Source: Aequorivita sp. HC6-5
Lineage (GTDB): Bacteria; Bacteroidota; Bacteroidia; Flavobacteriales; Flavobacteriaceae
Reading direction: 5' to 3'
Length of the DNA: 64,000 nucleotides
NCBI GenBank assembly: GCA_905182755.1
Contig: CAJJCS010000002.1
Coordinates: 455,001 to 519,000, forward strand
Shown: positions 21,501-31,662 of the stretch, piece after piece
How positions within the stretch are numbered: position 1 is the stretch's first letter
How the letters are laid out: every line of letters starts with the position of its first letter
Notes under the pieces: generated by a model
The model's input: only the letters and a program-made list of their open reading frames with translations
Told to the model about the DNA's origin: nothing
The model's database searches: none
Position numbers and translations under genes: made by a program

Positions 21501-21698
21501 ATGTCTAGAGCAATGTTTGACTATACCAAAGCGGTTTTGTCTAAAGTAAGCTTTGATGTTCGCCTTTTTAGCAAGGAGCTTAAAAAAGCAATCACACGAT
21601 TACTACCTCATGAAATTGATGAGTTAATGATTTGGGTAGATTCTTTGATAAAGCAACATCCTCAACTCAGTCAATGTTTAACACTATTAAACCCATAA
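21501..21698 (+). CDS. Small conserved hypothetical protein
   Basis: 65 residues, largely helical (LFSKELKKAITRLLPHEIDE, then LMIWVDSLIKQHP), no membrane segment and no known motif. Similar small proteins are, to my memory, common in flavobacteria, but no function is known. The stop codon lies inside the left arm of a long inverted repeat that serves as terminator. Confidence 0.6.
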   Translation: MSRAMFDYTKAVLSKVSFDVRLFSKELKKAITRLLPHEIDELMIWVDSLIKQHPQLSQCLTLLNP

Positions 21699-21731
21699 AA
21701 AAAGCACTCCCAGGAGTGCTTTTTTTATGGG
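21692..21731. terminator. Bidirectional terminator, 19-bp perfect inverted repeat
   Basis: CCCATAAAAAAAGCACTCC (21692-21710), two bases, then its exact complement (21713-21731). Runs of seven A and seven T flank the GC-rich core, so it can end transcription from both sides. It lies between the convergent 65-residue gene and oxyR, and takes in the stop codon of the former. Confidence 0.88.
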
Positions 21732-21743
21732 TTTATTCAAAGG

Positions 21744-22679
21744 TTATTTTAAAGGGCTTATAATCTTCACCTCATTAAAACGAATAGCCCCTCTAATTAC
21801 ACCAGCAATCACATCATACAGGGCATCTATAATTTGCATTTTTAATTCACTTTTATTATAAATAAGACTCACTTCTCTAGCAGGAGGAGGATCCGTGAAA
21901 TAACGCAACTTTTTAATTTGTTTTTCAGAAAGATCAAGGGTGTGTAAATAGGGTAGAAGTGTCATCCCTAATCCTTCATTAGATAATTTAATTAGGGTTT
22001 CAAAACTTCCGCTTTGTAACTGAAAATGATTTTCTAATTGTCCTTGTTTAGATTTACAAAGATGTACCACACTATCTTTAAAACAGTGGCCATCTTCTAA
22101 CAGTAATAAATCATCTAGCTCTAGATCGTCACTACTAATTTTCTTTTTTTCAGAAAGTTTATGGCCCTCTGGCACAAATGCCACAAAGGGTTCATAATAC
22201 AATACACGCTCTTTAATATTATGTTCTAGTAGCGGGGTTGCTGCAATTGCCGCATCAAGATGACCATCACGAAGTTTTGTAATGATATCATCTGTGGTGA
22301 GTTCTTCTATTTTGAGTTGTACCTTAGGATATTTTTTCGTGAAGTTTCTAAGAAACATCGGAAGAAGTGTAGGCATCACTGTAGGGATGATTCCTATTTT
22401 AAATTCTCCACCAATAAAGCCTTTTTCTTGATCTACCACATCTTGCATACGCTCACTTTCATTTACAATATTGCGTGCTTGACTCACTATTTTTTTTCCG
22501 ACAGGTGTGAGTTCTATTGGTTTTTTACTGCGGTCAAAAATTAAAATCTCAAGCTCTTCTTCAAGCTTTTGAATTTGCATGCTTAGCGTAGGTTGTGTAA
22601 CAAAAGTTTTTTGTGCTGCTTTAGTGAAATTCTTGTTTTCTGCTACTGCCAACACGTATTTTAGTTGCGTAATTGTCAT
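21744..22679 (-). CDS. oxyR: Hydrogen peroxide-sensing LysR-type regulator OxyR
   Basis: 311 residues: N-terminal winged helix-turn-helix (FTKAAQKTFVTQPTLSMQIQ) and a LysR effector domain. The peroxide-reactive pair is present as Cys199 and Cys208 in DGHCFKDSVVHLC, with the same spacing and even the same numbering as in E. coli OxyR. It likely switches on catalase and peroxidase genes when its disulfide forms. Transcribed away from the glycan locus; none of its expected targets adjoins it, though trxB is nearby. Confidence 0.93.
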   Translation of the reverse strand: MTITQLKYVLAVAENKNFTKAAQKTFVTQPTLSMQIQKLEEELEILIFDRSKKPIELTPVGKKIVSQARNIVNESERMQDVVDQEKGFIGGEFKIGIIPTVMPTLLPMFLRNFTKKYPKVQLKIEELTTDDIITKLRDGHLDAAIAATPLLEHNIKERVLYYEPFVAFVPEGHKLSEKKKISSDDLELDDLLLLEDGHCFKDSVVHLCKSKQGQLENHFQLQSGSFETLIKLSNEGLGMTLLPYLHTLDLSEKQIKKLRYFTDPPPAREVSLIYNKSELKMQIIDALYDVIAGVIRGAIRFNEVKIISPLK

Positions 22680-22868
22680 TGGTGGTGTCTTTACAACAAA
22701 GATAAGAAAAACTGATAGCTTTTTAATAATTTTCAGTTTTTGACTATTGTTCGTCTATATATACTCTTATGCTACCATTTAGGAAGAAAAACCATAGATA
22801 CTCCCAATAAAGTAGCGGTTTTTTAGTTTATTTGTAGAAGCGACAATGCTACTCTTAAAAATAATGTT

Positions 22869-23066
22869 ATGAATTTTTTATATTTTGATCCAGGTCTAGG
22901 AGCTATGATAGTTCAAGCAGTTGTTGCTGCAGCCGCAGGTGTTTTATTATTCTCTAAAGGTGTTATGTATAAAATTAAAGGATTTCTTGGTTTACTCAAA
23001 GAAGACGATGACGCCTATGACTCTATAGACATTGATGAGAAAGAAGATATAGATGAAACAAAATAA
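22869..23066 (+). CDS. Small single-pass membrane protein of the glycan locus
   Basis: 65 residues. Residues 10-30 (GAMIVQAVVAAAAGVLLFSK) form one membrane helix, followed by a short basic segment and a very acidic tail (EDDDAYDSIDIDEKED). No known domain. Its last 14 bases overlap the start of the next gene, which suggests translational coupling and a joint function with the methyltransferase and sulfatase-fold genes that follow. Confidence 0.65.
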   Translation: MNFLYFDPGLGAMIVQAVVAAAAGVLLFSKGVMYKIKGFLGLLKEDDDAYDSIDIDEKEDIDETK

Positions 23067-24442
23067 CACGCGCCCCCACCAAGCTTCTTTTAGAGATCCT
23101 TCTGGATACATGTTTTTTGAAGGGGATGTCTTAAGGCGCGCCATTAACCCTATTTATTTCAAACAATACAATGCTCTTAAAGACAGTGGTTTTTTTAAGA
23201 CATTAATTAAAAATAAGCTGTTAATACCTCACACACAAACCACGGTTTCTGACAAGCAAATAGTTATTACTCCAGAGCCTATTGCGTTTATTACCAATCC
23301 TTATGAATGGAGTTTTGAACAGTACAAACATGCTGCCCTACATACTTTAAAGGTTCATAAATATGCGCTTTCAAAAGGGTTTATTTTAAAAGATGCATCT
23401 GCCTATAATGTAACCTTCCATAAAGGGAGTCCTGTTTTTATAGACACGCTGTCCTTTGATTTTTATGAGAAAGACACTCCTTGGAGAGCCTACAAACAAT
23501 TTATCACTCATTTTTTCGGTCCTTTAGTGTTGGCCTCTTATCACGGCACAGAGATCTTTAAAATGTTGCAAACACATATAGATGGTATTCCTGTAAAATT
23601 GATTGCATCTTTGTTGCCAGGTAAAAGCAAATTAAGCTCAACCATATATACCAACATACATCTGCTTGGCCAAAATGGAACGCACCCACAGTGAAGATTA
23701 CAAAGCAGAAACTAAAATTGCAAAACTCTCTCTAAAGGCCCAAAATAACATCATAGATAACCTCTTTGATTTTATCAAAAAGCTATCTATTAAAGAAGAA
23801 ACAGAGTGGGGCAATTATTATGATAAAACTAATTATAATGATGCCGCATTTCAAGGCAAAAAAACCTTAATAGAAGATTGGGTTACTGCATTAAATCCTC
23901 AAAGACTTATTGATATTGGAGGCAATGACGGAACTTTTGCTCGTACTGTGGTAACCAAAGTACCTCACGTAATTGTTACAGATATTGACAGCAATGCAGT
24001 AGGCTACAATTACAAGCAGATACAACAAAACAAAGAAACAAACATGTTGGCCTTTGTGTGTGATGTCCTGCAGCCTGCCCCTGGGATAGGTTTAAACAAT
24101 TCAGAGCGCAGTTCTCTTGTGGAGCGACTCAAAGGCTATAGCCCAGATGTTACTATGGCGCTGGCTCTTATACATCATATAACCCTAAGTGGGAATGTTC
24201 CTTTTGATAGATCAGCTCAATTTTTTGCTGCGTTCTCAAAACATCTAATACTAGAGTTTCCTACCCGAGAAGATTCTTGGGTAAGCTCACTTCTAGTTAG
24301 AAAGCGAGAATTTATGAACCACTTTGATTTTTATAATCAAGAGGCTTTTGAAGCTGGCTACAAGCAATACTTTGATATCCAGAAAAAAGAAACCGTCCCT
24401 GGAACCAAAAGAGTTTTATATTTATTAAAAAACAAAGGATAG
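23053..24442 (+). CDS. Kinase-like domain fused to SAM-dependent methyltransferase, interrupted by a frameshift
   Basis: The first half (about 1-210) carries KDASAYN with Asp114 and Asn119 spaced as in the catalytic loop of protein kinases (D-x4-N), and FID with Asp131 where the metal-binding DFG aspartate would be, so it looks like a kinase fold. The second half has the SAM-binding motif LIDIGGNDGTFA and VTDIDS, then DVTMALALIHH. The frame as written stops at 23694. Removing one base at 23665-23667 (TT) joins HLLAKMERTHSEDYK and gives 462 residues. Substrate unknown. Overlaps the small membrane protein gene upstream and abuts the sulfatase-fold gene downstream. A TTG-started second gene at 23666 is the less likely alternative. 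Confidence 0.78.
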
Positions 24443-25939
24443 ATGTCTGCAAAGAACACTAGGTCTTTTGTTGCTTCTTTTTTAAAGTCAAGCAATACCT
24501 CTGTTTTACTCGCTGGTATTGCTGCAGGACTTTATCCAATTCTATTTTATTACAGTAACAATTTTCAGTTAGTTAATACCTGGCAGCATTTTTTGTTTTT
24601 TGTGGCAAGCTTTATAGGGCTTCCTGCAACGCTTTTTTATATAATTAAAAAACTGTTTTCAAAAGTGAAGCTTTTACAAAAGTGGCAGCAGTATGTGGTA
24701 CCTTTTTTAGGAGTATTTACTTTTTTGTTTTTAATGAAAATATGTTTGTATGCAGGCATACAAAAAAAGATGATACTTGGTATTGTTTTAATAGCCGCCA
24801 TACTGGCCTTTTTTTTATGGAAACAATATAAAAAAATTATTGTGTTGCAATTGGTCCTAGCGGTCTTGGGTCTTTTTACATTAATTCCCGTTTTGAGCAA
24901 ACAACTATTTTATGACAATTCTTGGACACTGCAACCAGATGCCATACAAGAGGCTAGTTTTGTCACAAAGCCCAATGTGTATTTTATTCAGCCAGATGGC
25001 TATGTTAATTTTTCAGAAATAGACAAAGGCTACTATAACATAGATAACAGTAGCTTTAAGAATTATTTAGATTCAAATAACTTTAAAACCTATCAAAATT
25101 TTAGGAGTAATTACGCCTCCACTCTAACATCAAACAGTGCCACTTTTATGATGAAACACCATTATTATGGCAAGGGAAGTGATATTACAGAAAACACCAA
25201 TGCCAGAGATATGATTATCTCAGATAACACGGTGCTAAACATATTTAAAAACAATGGGTATAAGAGTTATTTTTTGGCAGAGATGCCATACTTACTACTT
25301 AACAAGCCTTCCTTAGGCTATGATGTTTGTAATTTCACCCCTAGTGATGTTGGTTATATAGGTACAGGGTTAGGTACTTATTATGATATTCTTACCCCAC
25401 TTAACACCTATACCAAAGAAGTTATATCCCAACCTAAGTTTTTCTTTATTGAAATATTTAATCCAGGACATGTGCACGGTAGAGAGGCCCAATCATTGGG
25501 TATGGAGGGAGAACGCGCACTTTGGCAACAAACGCTTGCCAATGCTAATAAAACCCTTGTCCAAACCCTAGATATTATTAAACAAAACGACCCTAATGCC
25601 CTTGTAGTTATTATGGCAGATCATGGCGGCTTTGTTGGTATGGAGTATACCCTGCAAACCTATACTAAAACCCAAGACAGAGATTTAATATATTCTATCT
25701 TTAGTAGCAACCTTTCTATACATTGGCCACAGGGTGATATACCCTCATATGATATAAATTTTAAAAGTGCTGTAAACGTTTTCAGGATTTTGGTATCTTA
25801 CTTAACACAAGACACATCATATCTTGATCACCTTCAAGATGATAGTAGCTATGTTATTTTAAATAAAGATGCCCCTAGTGGAGTTTATAAGTACATTGAT
25901 ACCGATGGAACCATCGTTTTTGAACCCGTTGCACAATAG
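24443..25939 (+). CDS. Membrane-anchored sulfatase/alkaline phosphatase-fold enzyme
   Basis: 498 residues. Five hydrophobic helices in the first 150 residues are followed by an extracytoplasmic catalytic domain. Metal and active-site positions of the alkaline phosphatase superfamily can be matched: Asp185 in IQPDGY, a nucleophile Thr in NYASTLTSNS (227 or 229), His in FNPGHVHG and Asp-His in IMADHGGF. The topology resembles phosphoglycerol or phosphoethanolamine transferases acting on envelope glycans, but the substrate is not known. The ATG follows the stop of the methyltransferase gene with no gap. Confidence 0.8.
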   Translation: MSAKNTRSFVASFLKSSNTSVLLAGIAAGLYPILFYYSNNFQLVNTWQHFLFFVASFIGLPATLFYIIKKLFSKVKLLQKWQQYVVPFLGVFTFLFLMKICLYAGIQKKMILGIVLIAAILAFFLWKQYKKIIVLQLVLAVLGLFTLIPVLSKQLFYDNSWTLQPDAIQEASFVTKPNVYFIQPDGYVNFSEIDKGYYNIDNSSFKNYLDSNNFKTYQNFRSNYASTLTSNSATFMMKHHYYGKGSDITENTNARDMIISDNTVLNIFKNNGYKSYFLAEMPYLLLNKPSLGYDVCNFTPSDVGYIGTGLGTYYDILTPLNTYTKEVISQPKFFFIEIFNPGHVHGREAQSLGMEGERALWQQTLANANKTLVQTLDIIKQNDPNALVVIMADHGGFVGMEYTLQTYTKTQDRDLIYSIFSSNLSIHWPQGDIPSYDINFKSAVNVFRILVSYLTQDTSYLDHLQDDSSYVILNKDAPSGVYKYIDTDGTIVFEPVAQ

Positions 25940-25979
25940 TAGTACCTTTGATAGGTAGTATACAAACAACATTATTTTT

Positions 25980-26957
25980 ATGTCTAATTATCGCGTAGAA
26001 AAATACACAAAAGAAAACCGCCTAGCGTGGGATACTTTTATTTCTGAGGCCAAAAACGCTACGTTTTTGTTTGCCCGTGATTTTATGGAGTACCACAGCG
26101 ATAGATTTACAGATTATTCTTTGCTAGTATATAAAGATGACTTGCTCTATGCTGTACTACCTGCAAACATTGTGGGTGATAAACTATACTCTCACAAGGG
26201 GCTTACTTATGGGAGCTTAGTGTTGAGTAAAAGCGCTAAACTACTTTATACCTTTGAGGCTTTTAAAGCGCTGCTTGCATTTTTAAATGCCAAGGCTATT
26301 TCTACTTTAGAGCTGAGAAACATACCAACGTTTTACAACACAATGCCCTCTGATGAGTTGTCTTACTTTTTATTCAAGGCAAATGCTACACTTATTAAAA
26401 GAGATGCATTAATGGTTATAGATACGAGTACTAAAATAAAATTTCAGAAAAATAGGAGAGAAGGTATTAACAAAGCAAAGCGAAATGGCCTCACTATTGC
26501 TGTAGACGATAACTTTGAAGGATTTTGGAATGAGATACTAATTCCAAATCTTCAAAAAAAGCACGGTGTAGCTCCGGTTCATAGCCTAGAGGAAATACAA
26601 CTACTTGCCACAAAGTTTCCAGATCATATCAAGCAGGTAAATGTCTACAAAGACAATGTTATTGTTGCAGGAACAACCCTGTTTTTAACAAAAACTACGA
26701 TTCATCCGCAGTATGTTTCTGGCAATAGTGATAAGAATGCCTTTGGATCTTTGGATTTAGCCTATGATTATATTATAAATCATTTTGATAGTTCTAAACG
26801 CTATTTTGACTTTAATATCTCTAGCGAAGAAAATGGGACGGCTTTAAACAGTGGGCTTATTTTTTGGAAAGAGAGTTGCGGGGCTCGCACTTATGTGGCA
26901 GATAACTATCTTATAGACACAGCATGCTATAAAACCTTAGATTTGCATATACTATGA
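25980..26957 (+). CDS. GNAT/FemAB-like acyltransferase of the glycan locus
   Basis: 325 residues with the double-GNAT layout of FemAB-like proteins; the segment [17 protein letters not shown] precedes the second domain, which includes [16 protein letters not shown]. Such proteins often occur beside sugar aminotransferases in Bacteroidota glycan loci, where acylation of the new amino group is a plausible role, although the classical FdtC acetyltransferase has a left-handed beta-helix fold instead. It overlaps the aminotransferase gene by four bases (ATGA). Confidence 0.7.
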   Translation: MSNYRVEKYTKENRLAWDTFISEAKNATFLFARDFMEYHSDRFTDYSLLVYKDDLLYAVLPANIVGDKLYSHKGLTYGSLVLSKSAKLLYTFEAFKALLAFLNAKAISTLELRNIPTFYNTMPSDELSYFLFKANATLIKRDALMVIDTSTKIKFQKNRREGINKAKRNGLTIAVDDNFEGFWNEILIPNLQKKHGVAPVHSLEEIQLLATKFPDHIKQVNVYKDNVIVAGTTLFLTKTTIHPQYVSGNSDKNAFGSLDLAYDYIINHFDSSKRYFDFNISSEENGTALNSGLIFWKESCGARTYVADNYLIDTACYKTLDLHIL

Positions 26958-28054
26958 TACCATTTATAGACATACACGCAATTAACGCTCGTTTCGAGAA
27001 ATCCTTTAAAAATCAGTTCCAAGATTTTTTAGACAGTGGCTACTATGTATTAGGCAATCAAGTTAGCGCCTTTGAGAGTAGGTTTGCAGACTACTGTGAA
27101 ACTCAATATTGTATTGGAGTTGGCAACGGTTTGGATGCATTACGTCTTATCTTAGAAGGGTATAAGGTATTGGGTAAGTTGGAGCTAGGGGATGAGGTGA
27201 TTGTTGCTTCTAACACCTATATTGCTACTATAATAGCTATAAAACAAGCTGGATTACAACCAGTTCTAGTTGAGGTAGAGAATCAAACATTTAATTTTGA
27301 TATCTCTGCATTAAAACAAGCTATTTCACCAACTACAAAGGCCATCATGCCAGTGCACCTGTATGGGCAAATTGCACCTATGGAGCAAATAAATAGCTTT
27401 GCTGTTTATAATAACCTATTGATTATTGAAGATGCGGCTCAAGCACACGGTGCAATCCATACCAACGGCAAACGTGCAGGAAATCTTGGTCATGCAGCAG
27501 GATTTAGTTTTTATCCAACCAAAAACTTAGGAGCTCTTGGTGATGCAGGGGCTGTTACTACCAATGATGCTAGATTGGCAGGGGCCATAAAAAAACTACG
27601 TAACTACGGGTCTTCATCAAAATATGTTAATGAATTACTAGGAGTAAACTCAAGACTTGATGAATTGCAGGCCAGTTTTTTATCTGTTAAATTACCTGTT
27701 TTAGATGCAGATAACTCCGCAAGGAGAGACATTGCAACTGCATATATAAAAGGAATTACAAATCCAAAAATTGTGCTTCCTGCCTATGATGGTTCAAAAA
27801 ACCATGTATTTCATTTATTTGTTGTTCAAGTTTCCTCTAGAAATGAATTTCAAGACTATCTTAAAAATAAGGGAATAGGTACTTTAATACATTACCCGAT
27901 ACCCCCGCACCATCAACAGGCATTAAAAGAATTTGAAACCTTACAATTTCCTGTTTCAGAAAAAATACACCAACAAGTTATTAGTTTGCCCATGAGCCCA
28001 ATTATGACTCAAGCGCAAATTCAAAAAGTAATTAACGTTGTAAATGCATATTAA
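26954..28054 (+). CDS. DegT/DnrJ/EryC1/StrS family sugar aminotransferase (FdtB/QdtB-like)
   Basis: 366 residues, PLP enzyme that aminates a nucleotide-linked keto sugar. [11 protein letters not shown], the PLP-binding [11 protein letters not shown] and the Schiff-base lysine in [16 protein letters not shown] are clear. With the FdtA-type ketoisomerase at 31649 it suggests a dTDP-3-amino-3,6-dideoxyhexose (Fuc3N or Qui3N type). Starts by an ATGA overlap with the GNAT gene, and the flippase gene follows without gap. Confidence 0.9.
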   Translation: MIPFIDIHAINARFEKSFKNQFQDFLDSGYYVLGNQVSAFESRFADYCETQYCIGVGNGLDALRLILEGYKVLGKLELGDEVIVASNTYIATIIAIKQAGLQPVLVEVENQTFNFDISALKQAISPTTKAIMPVHLYGQIAPMEQINSFAVYNNLLIIEDAAQAHGAIHTNGKRAGNLGHAAGFSFYPTKNLGALGDAGAVTTNDARLAGAIKKLRNYGSSSKYVNELLGVNSRLDELQASFLSVKLPVLDADNSARRDIATAYIKGITNPKIVLPAYDGSKNHVFHLFVVQVSSRNEFQDYLKNKGIGTLIHYPIPPHHQQALKEFETLQFPVSEKIHQQVISLPMSPIMTQAQIQKVINVVNAY

Positions 28055-29365
28055 TTGAAGATTCCAGACTTTATTAAAAGTAATTTGCTGTTAAAGATGA
28101 CCTCTTTAAATGCTGTAGTGGTATCTGTCAGATTAGTAGTGTCTGCCGTTGTGCAGCGTTTGCTTTTTGATTTAGTGGGTGCAGAAGGGCTTTTTAAAAT
28201 AGGGCAATTAAGAAGTCTTACCCAGCTGCTTACCTCTCTCACCTCTTTTGGGGTGTTTAATGGTGTGGTAAAATACTTGTCTGAATATAAGGATGATAAG
28301 CCCAAACTTCAACAACTTTTTTCTACCGCTTTTGTATTTATGGTTGTGGGTACACTGCTCTCTGGTATTGTGCTTTTTATCTTTGCAAGCCCTATTAGTA
28401 ACTATTTGTTTACAGATAGTGTAGATTATAGTTTTGTGATACGGTTTGTTGCTTTGGTAGCACCTAGTATTGCTGTGCAACGTGTTTTTAGCGGCGTAGT
28501 AAATGGCTTGTCTGAATATAAAAAGTTCGCTAAAATAGAGCTCATTAGCTACCTCATTAGTATAGTCCTTTTGGTAGTGTGCCTATATCAATACAACCTT
28601 TCTGGAGTTTTAATTGCTATTGCCTTGGCACCTGCTATACAGGTGATTGTAGTGGTGGCTATTTTTTATAAGCTGCTCAACCAATATGTGCAGTTTTCTA
28701 AGTTGAAATTTCAAACTCCGTTTTTAAAAAACTTATTGGCTTTCACCCTCATGTCTTTTGTAGCAACAATTTTACTCCATTTTGTTGAAATTGATATTAG
28801 ATCCATGCTTGCAGAAAAAATGTCTGAGAGAGATGCTGGAGTCTGGACAAACATCACCTTTATTTCAAGAAATTACATGGTCTTTTCTGGTTCTTTATTC
28901 TCTTTATATGTCTTGCCAAAGTTTGCAGGAATCTACACAGGTAAAGCCTTTAAAAATGAGGTGTTTAGTATATACAAAACGCTGCTGCCCATTTTTGGTC
29001 TAGGAATGTTAGTTGTGTTTTTTGGTAAATCGATTATTATACAACTGCTATACCCTGGATTAGATGAGATGCTACCGCTGTTTAAATGGCAATTACTAGG
29101 AGATTTTATTAGACTGGCTTCTCTAGTTTTGGCACATCAGTTTTTAGCTAAAAAAATGGTACGCAACTTTATTTTCTCTGAGCTATTGTCTCTAGGATTA
29201 TTTTATGGTTTCGCCAATTACTTGGTCGCAGAGTATGGTGTAGAAGGTATTGTTATGGGCCACTTTTTAAGGTATATCATCTATTTTATAGTGGTGATTT
29301 TCTTGGTGTGGCGTTATTTTAACAATCAAAAGATATCTCAAGAAGATACTACTTCTATAGCCTAG
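28055..29365 (+). CDS. Oligosaccharide flippase (Wzx-like, MATE/MVF superfamily)
   Basis: 436 residues with about 12-14 membrane helices and a pattern typical of polysaccharide flippases that carry lipid-linked repeat units across the inner membrane. The TTG at 28055 directly follows the aminotransferase stop (TAATTG), and no better start is near. Its end overlaps the convergent glycosyltransferase gene by four bases. No polymerase (Wzy) gene is recognised in the locus. Confidence 0.82.
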   Translation: MKIPDFIKSNLLLKMTSLNAVVVSVRLVVSAVVQRLLFDLVGAEGLFKIGQLRSLTQLLTSLTSFGVFNGVVKYLSEYKDDKPKLQQLFSTAFVFMVVGTLLSGIVLFIFASPISNYLFTDSVDYSFVIRFVALVAPSIAVQRVFSGVVNGLSEYKKFAKIELISYLISIVLLVVCLYQYNLSGVLIAIALAPAIQVIVVVAIFYKLLNQYVQFSKLKFQTPFLKNLLAFTLMSFVATILLHFVEIDIRSMLAEKMSERDAGVWTNITFISRNYMVFSGSLFSLYVLPKFAGIYTGKAFKNEVFSIYKTLLPIFGLGMLVVFFGKSIIIQLLYPGLDEMLPLFKWQLLGDFIRLASLVLAHQFLAKKMVRNFIFSELLSLGLFYGFANYLVAEYGVEGIVMGHFLRYIIYFIVVIFLVWRYFNNQKISQEDTTSIA

Positions 29366-30500
29366 ATAACTTCCAAGTGTCTAGATATAGCTGTGCTACT
29401 TTCTTGTAATTGTGATGCTGTGTCACAAAATTTTGTGCAGCCATCCCAATTTCTTTTAATTTTTTCTGGGTGTTTGATCAGATCTTCTAGCGCAAGAACT
29501 AAACTGTCTACTTTTGGTAGTGCATTAATGGCAACAGGACTATCTAACTTGTAATGTTCCATAAACCCAGACTCTGCACCTGTAAACACCACTTTTGCTT
29601 TGGCCATAGCCTCCAAAGCGTTATAGCCTTGATCGTAAGCAAATACTTGGTCTAGAATGATGTGGGCATTATTGTATTTCTCTATGTACTTATCATAAGG
29701 CAAATTCTCAACAATTTCTATGTGTACCTGCTTAGGAAATTTTTGTTGAATAATAGCTATTGCCTTTTCAAAGTAAGATATCCCTTTACTGTGGTAATTG
29801 GTTCTGTTAATCCCCATAAAAATAACAATAGGAACCTTTGTGTCCAATTCAAAAACACTAAGCTTCGAGGTGTTTATTGGGTTTGGTATTAAGCCTAGAT
29901 ACTTACTATTACCCGCTAGTGGCATATGATAATCATAATCACTAGCTATAACTCCGTCTATGTTTTTAAAAACGTACTGGTGTAGTTTTTTAAAGGGTGG
30001 GGTAGTGTATTTTAAAATATTTTCGAATTCCTTTTTTGCTACTCTACCACTTTTAAGTGGCGTTAGTATGGAGTAGGGGTTTGCGTCACTTAAGTTGATG
30101 CTGTCACACTCAAGTAATCTGTCCCACAACTCAGTAAAAATAATTTTTTGTTGTTTTGTTTCAAGAACGAAATCATTTTAATTTCATCCTTAACGCTAGC
30201 TCCAAAAGGGCTTTCATTAATGAGTTGTACCACATCAAATCCCTTTAGTTTTTCTGAGGTTTTAAAAAACTGTTTGGTCATATACCAAGACGTAATGTCA
30301 AATTTAAATAGTAAGTAGATTGCTATTTTTAGTTTTCGAGCCAACCCTTTATCAAAGCTCCTTTGTATGATAATATCACTAGGATACTTTTTAAAGTAAT
30401 CTCCCGTTGATATAAGGATAACTTGATGGCCCAAAGCGCGGAGTCCTTCTTGCAAAGAATTGTGCAATCTGCTATATTCACCAACGAGAAGGATCTTCAT
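29362..30500 (-). CDS. Family 1/4-type glycosyltransferase, interrupted by a frameshift
   Basis: GT-B type enzyme. The N-terminal part (MKILLVGEYSRLHNSLQEGL) ends at a false stop after LFLLSCGTDYLSV; the C-terminal part (PYSILTPLKSG, VPIVIFMGINRTNYHSKGI, AYDQGYNALEAMAKAKVVF) is in a frame one base behind. The two join near 30090-30125 if one base is missing there, giving about 379 codons. The EAMAKAK region is the donor-sugar binding end. Opposite strand to most of the locus. Confidence 0.78.
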
Positions 30501-30549
30501 ATTTGTGGTATCTTTGGGTTTAGGTATGCATCAAAAATAACATTAATTG

Positions 30550-31662
30550 ATGACGCAAACAGCGCATAAAAAGAAATTTAAAATTTGCCTGGTTTCTATT
30601 TCATTAGCAAAAGGTGGAGCAGAGCGTTCTGTAGCTATGCTCTCTCAAATGCTTTCTAGTTTAGGGCACCAGGTTCATATCGTTGTTTTAAACAATGAAA
30701 TTGATTTTAAATACAGCGGCACACTCTTTAATCTAGGCACTTTAAAACCTAAAGATGACCACTTTCTTGCTAGACTTACTAGGTTTAAAAAATTACGCAG
30801 GTATTTAAAAACCCAGGCATTTGATGTTGTGATTGATCACAGACCTAAAAACGAATATTTTAGAGAGTTATTTTATGCTAAGTATATCTATAGAAACCTT
30901 AGTGCTATTTACGTAGTGCATAGCTCCAAAAAACAAGAATATTTCACAAAAATGGCCACAAAAATGGCCGCCATATATAATACTCAATTAGCTACTGTAA
31001 CAGTGTCTAGTCATATTGAGCAGCATGTTGCTAAGACAAGTGGAGTTCTTAACTGTAACACTATCCATAATGCATATAATCCAGCCTGGAAACAAGAAAC
31101 CTCATTAGATGATTTGCCAGCCAACAACTACATACTTAGTTATGGAAGATTGCATGACGGGATTAAAGATTTTTCTTTTTTGATACATTCTTTTAACGCT
31201 TCTAGGGTTTGGAAAGATGGTGTGTCTTTAGTTATTATGGGTGATGGGCCAGACAAAAAAATGTTACAAGATCTTGCTGCAAGTATGCCATGTAACAAGC
31301 ACATTGTTTTTTTACCCTTTACAAAAGCCCCTTTTGGTATTATAAAAAATGCTAGATGTGTTACCCTAACTAGTTTCTATGAAGGGTTTCCTATGGTTTT
31401 GGTAGAATCCTTATCTGTTGGGGTGCCTGTTGTTTCTTTGGATATTGTTTCAGGTCCTTCAGAGATAATACAGCATAACTACAATGGCCTTTTGGTGAAA
31501 GAAAGAGATCCTGAAAAATTTGCAGATGCCCTTGGTGTCATTTGTAGAGACGAAGTGTTATATTTGAAATTAAAAGCCCAAACCCAAGGCTCTGTACAAC
31601 AATTTTCTATGCAGGAAATTTCAGCAAAATGGGATAAATTACTACAACATGTCATACGTTAA
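30550..31662 (+). CDS. Family 4 glycosyltransferase
   Basis: About 370 residues, GT-B fold: glycine-rich N-terminus (SISLAKGGAERSVAMLSQML), hinge, and the donor-binding motif FYEGFPMVLVESLSVGVPVV. It likely adds a sugar to the lipid-linked unit. I use the ATG at 30550; a TTG one codon earlier is equally possible. Its last 14 bases overlap the FdtA-type gene, so the two are coupled. Confidence 0.88.
   Translation: MTQTAHKKKFKICLVSISLAKGGAERSVAMLSQMLSSLGHQVHIVVLNNEIDFKYSGTLFNLGTLKPKDDHFLARLTRFKKLRRYLKTQAFDVVIDHRPKNEYFRELFYAKYIYRNLSAIYVVHSSKKQEYFTKMATKMAAIYNTQLATVTVSSHIEQHVAKTSGVLNCNTIHNAYNPAWKQETSLDDLPANNYILSYGRLHDGIKDFSFLIHSFNASRVWKDGVSLVIMGDGPDKKMLQDLAASMPCNKHIVFLPFTKAPFGIIKNARCVTLTSFYEGFPMVLVESLSVGVPVVSLDIVSGPSEIIQHNYNGLLVKERDPEKFADALGVICRDEVLYLKLKAQTQGSVQQFSMQEISAKWDKLLQHVIR

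Noticed and set aside
23053-24442. Two separate genes, or a programmed frameshift, in the methyltransferase
   Set aside because: No slippery heptamer with a downstream structure is evident, the two parts join cleanly after a one-base correction, and nine other genes show the same kind of break.
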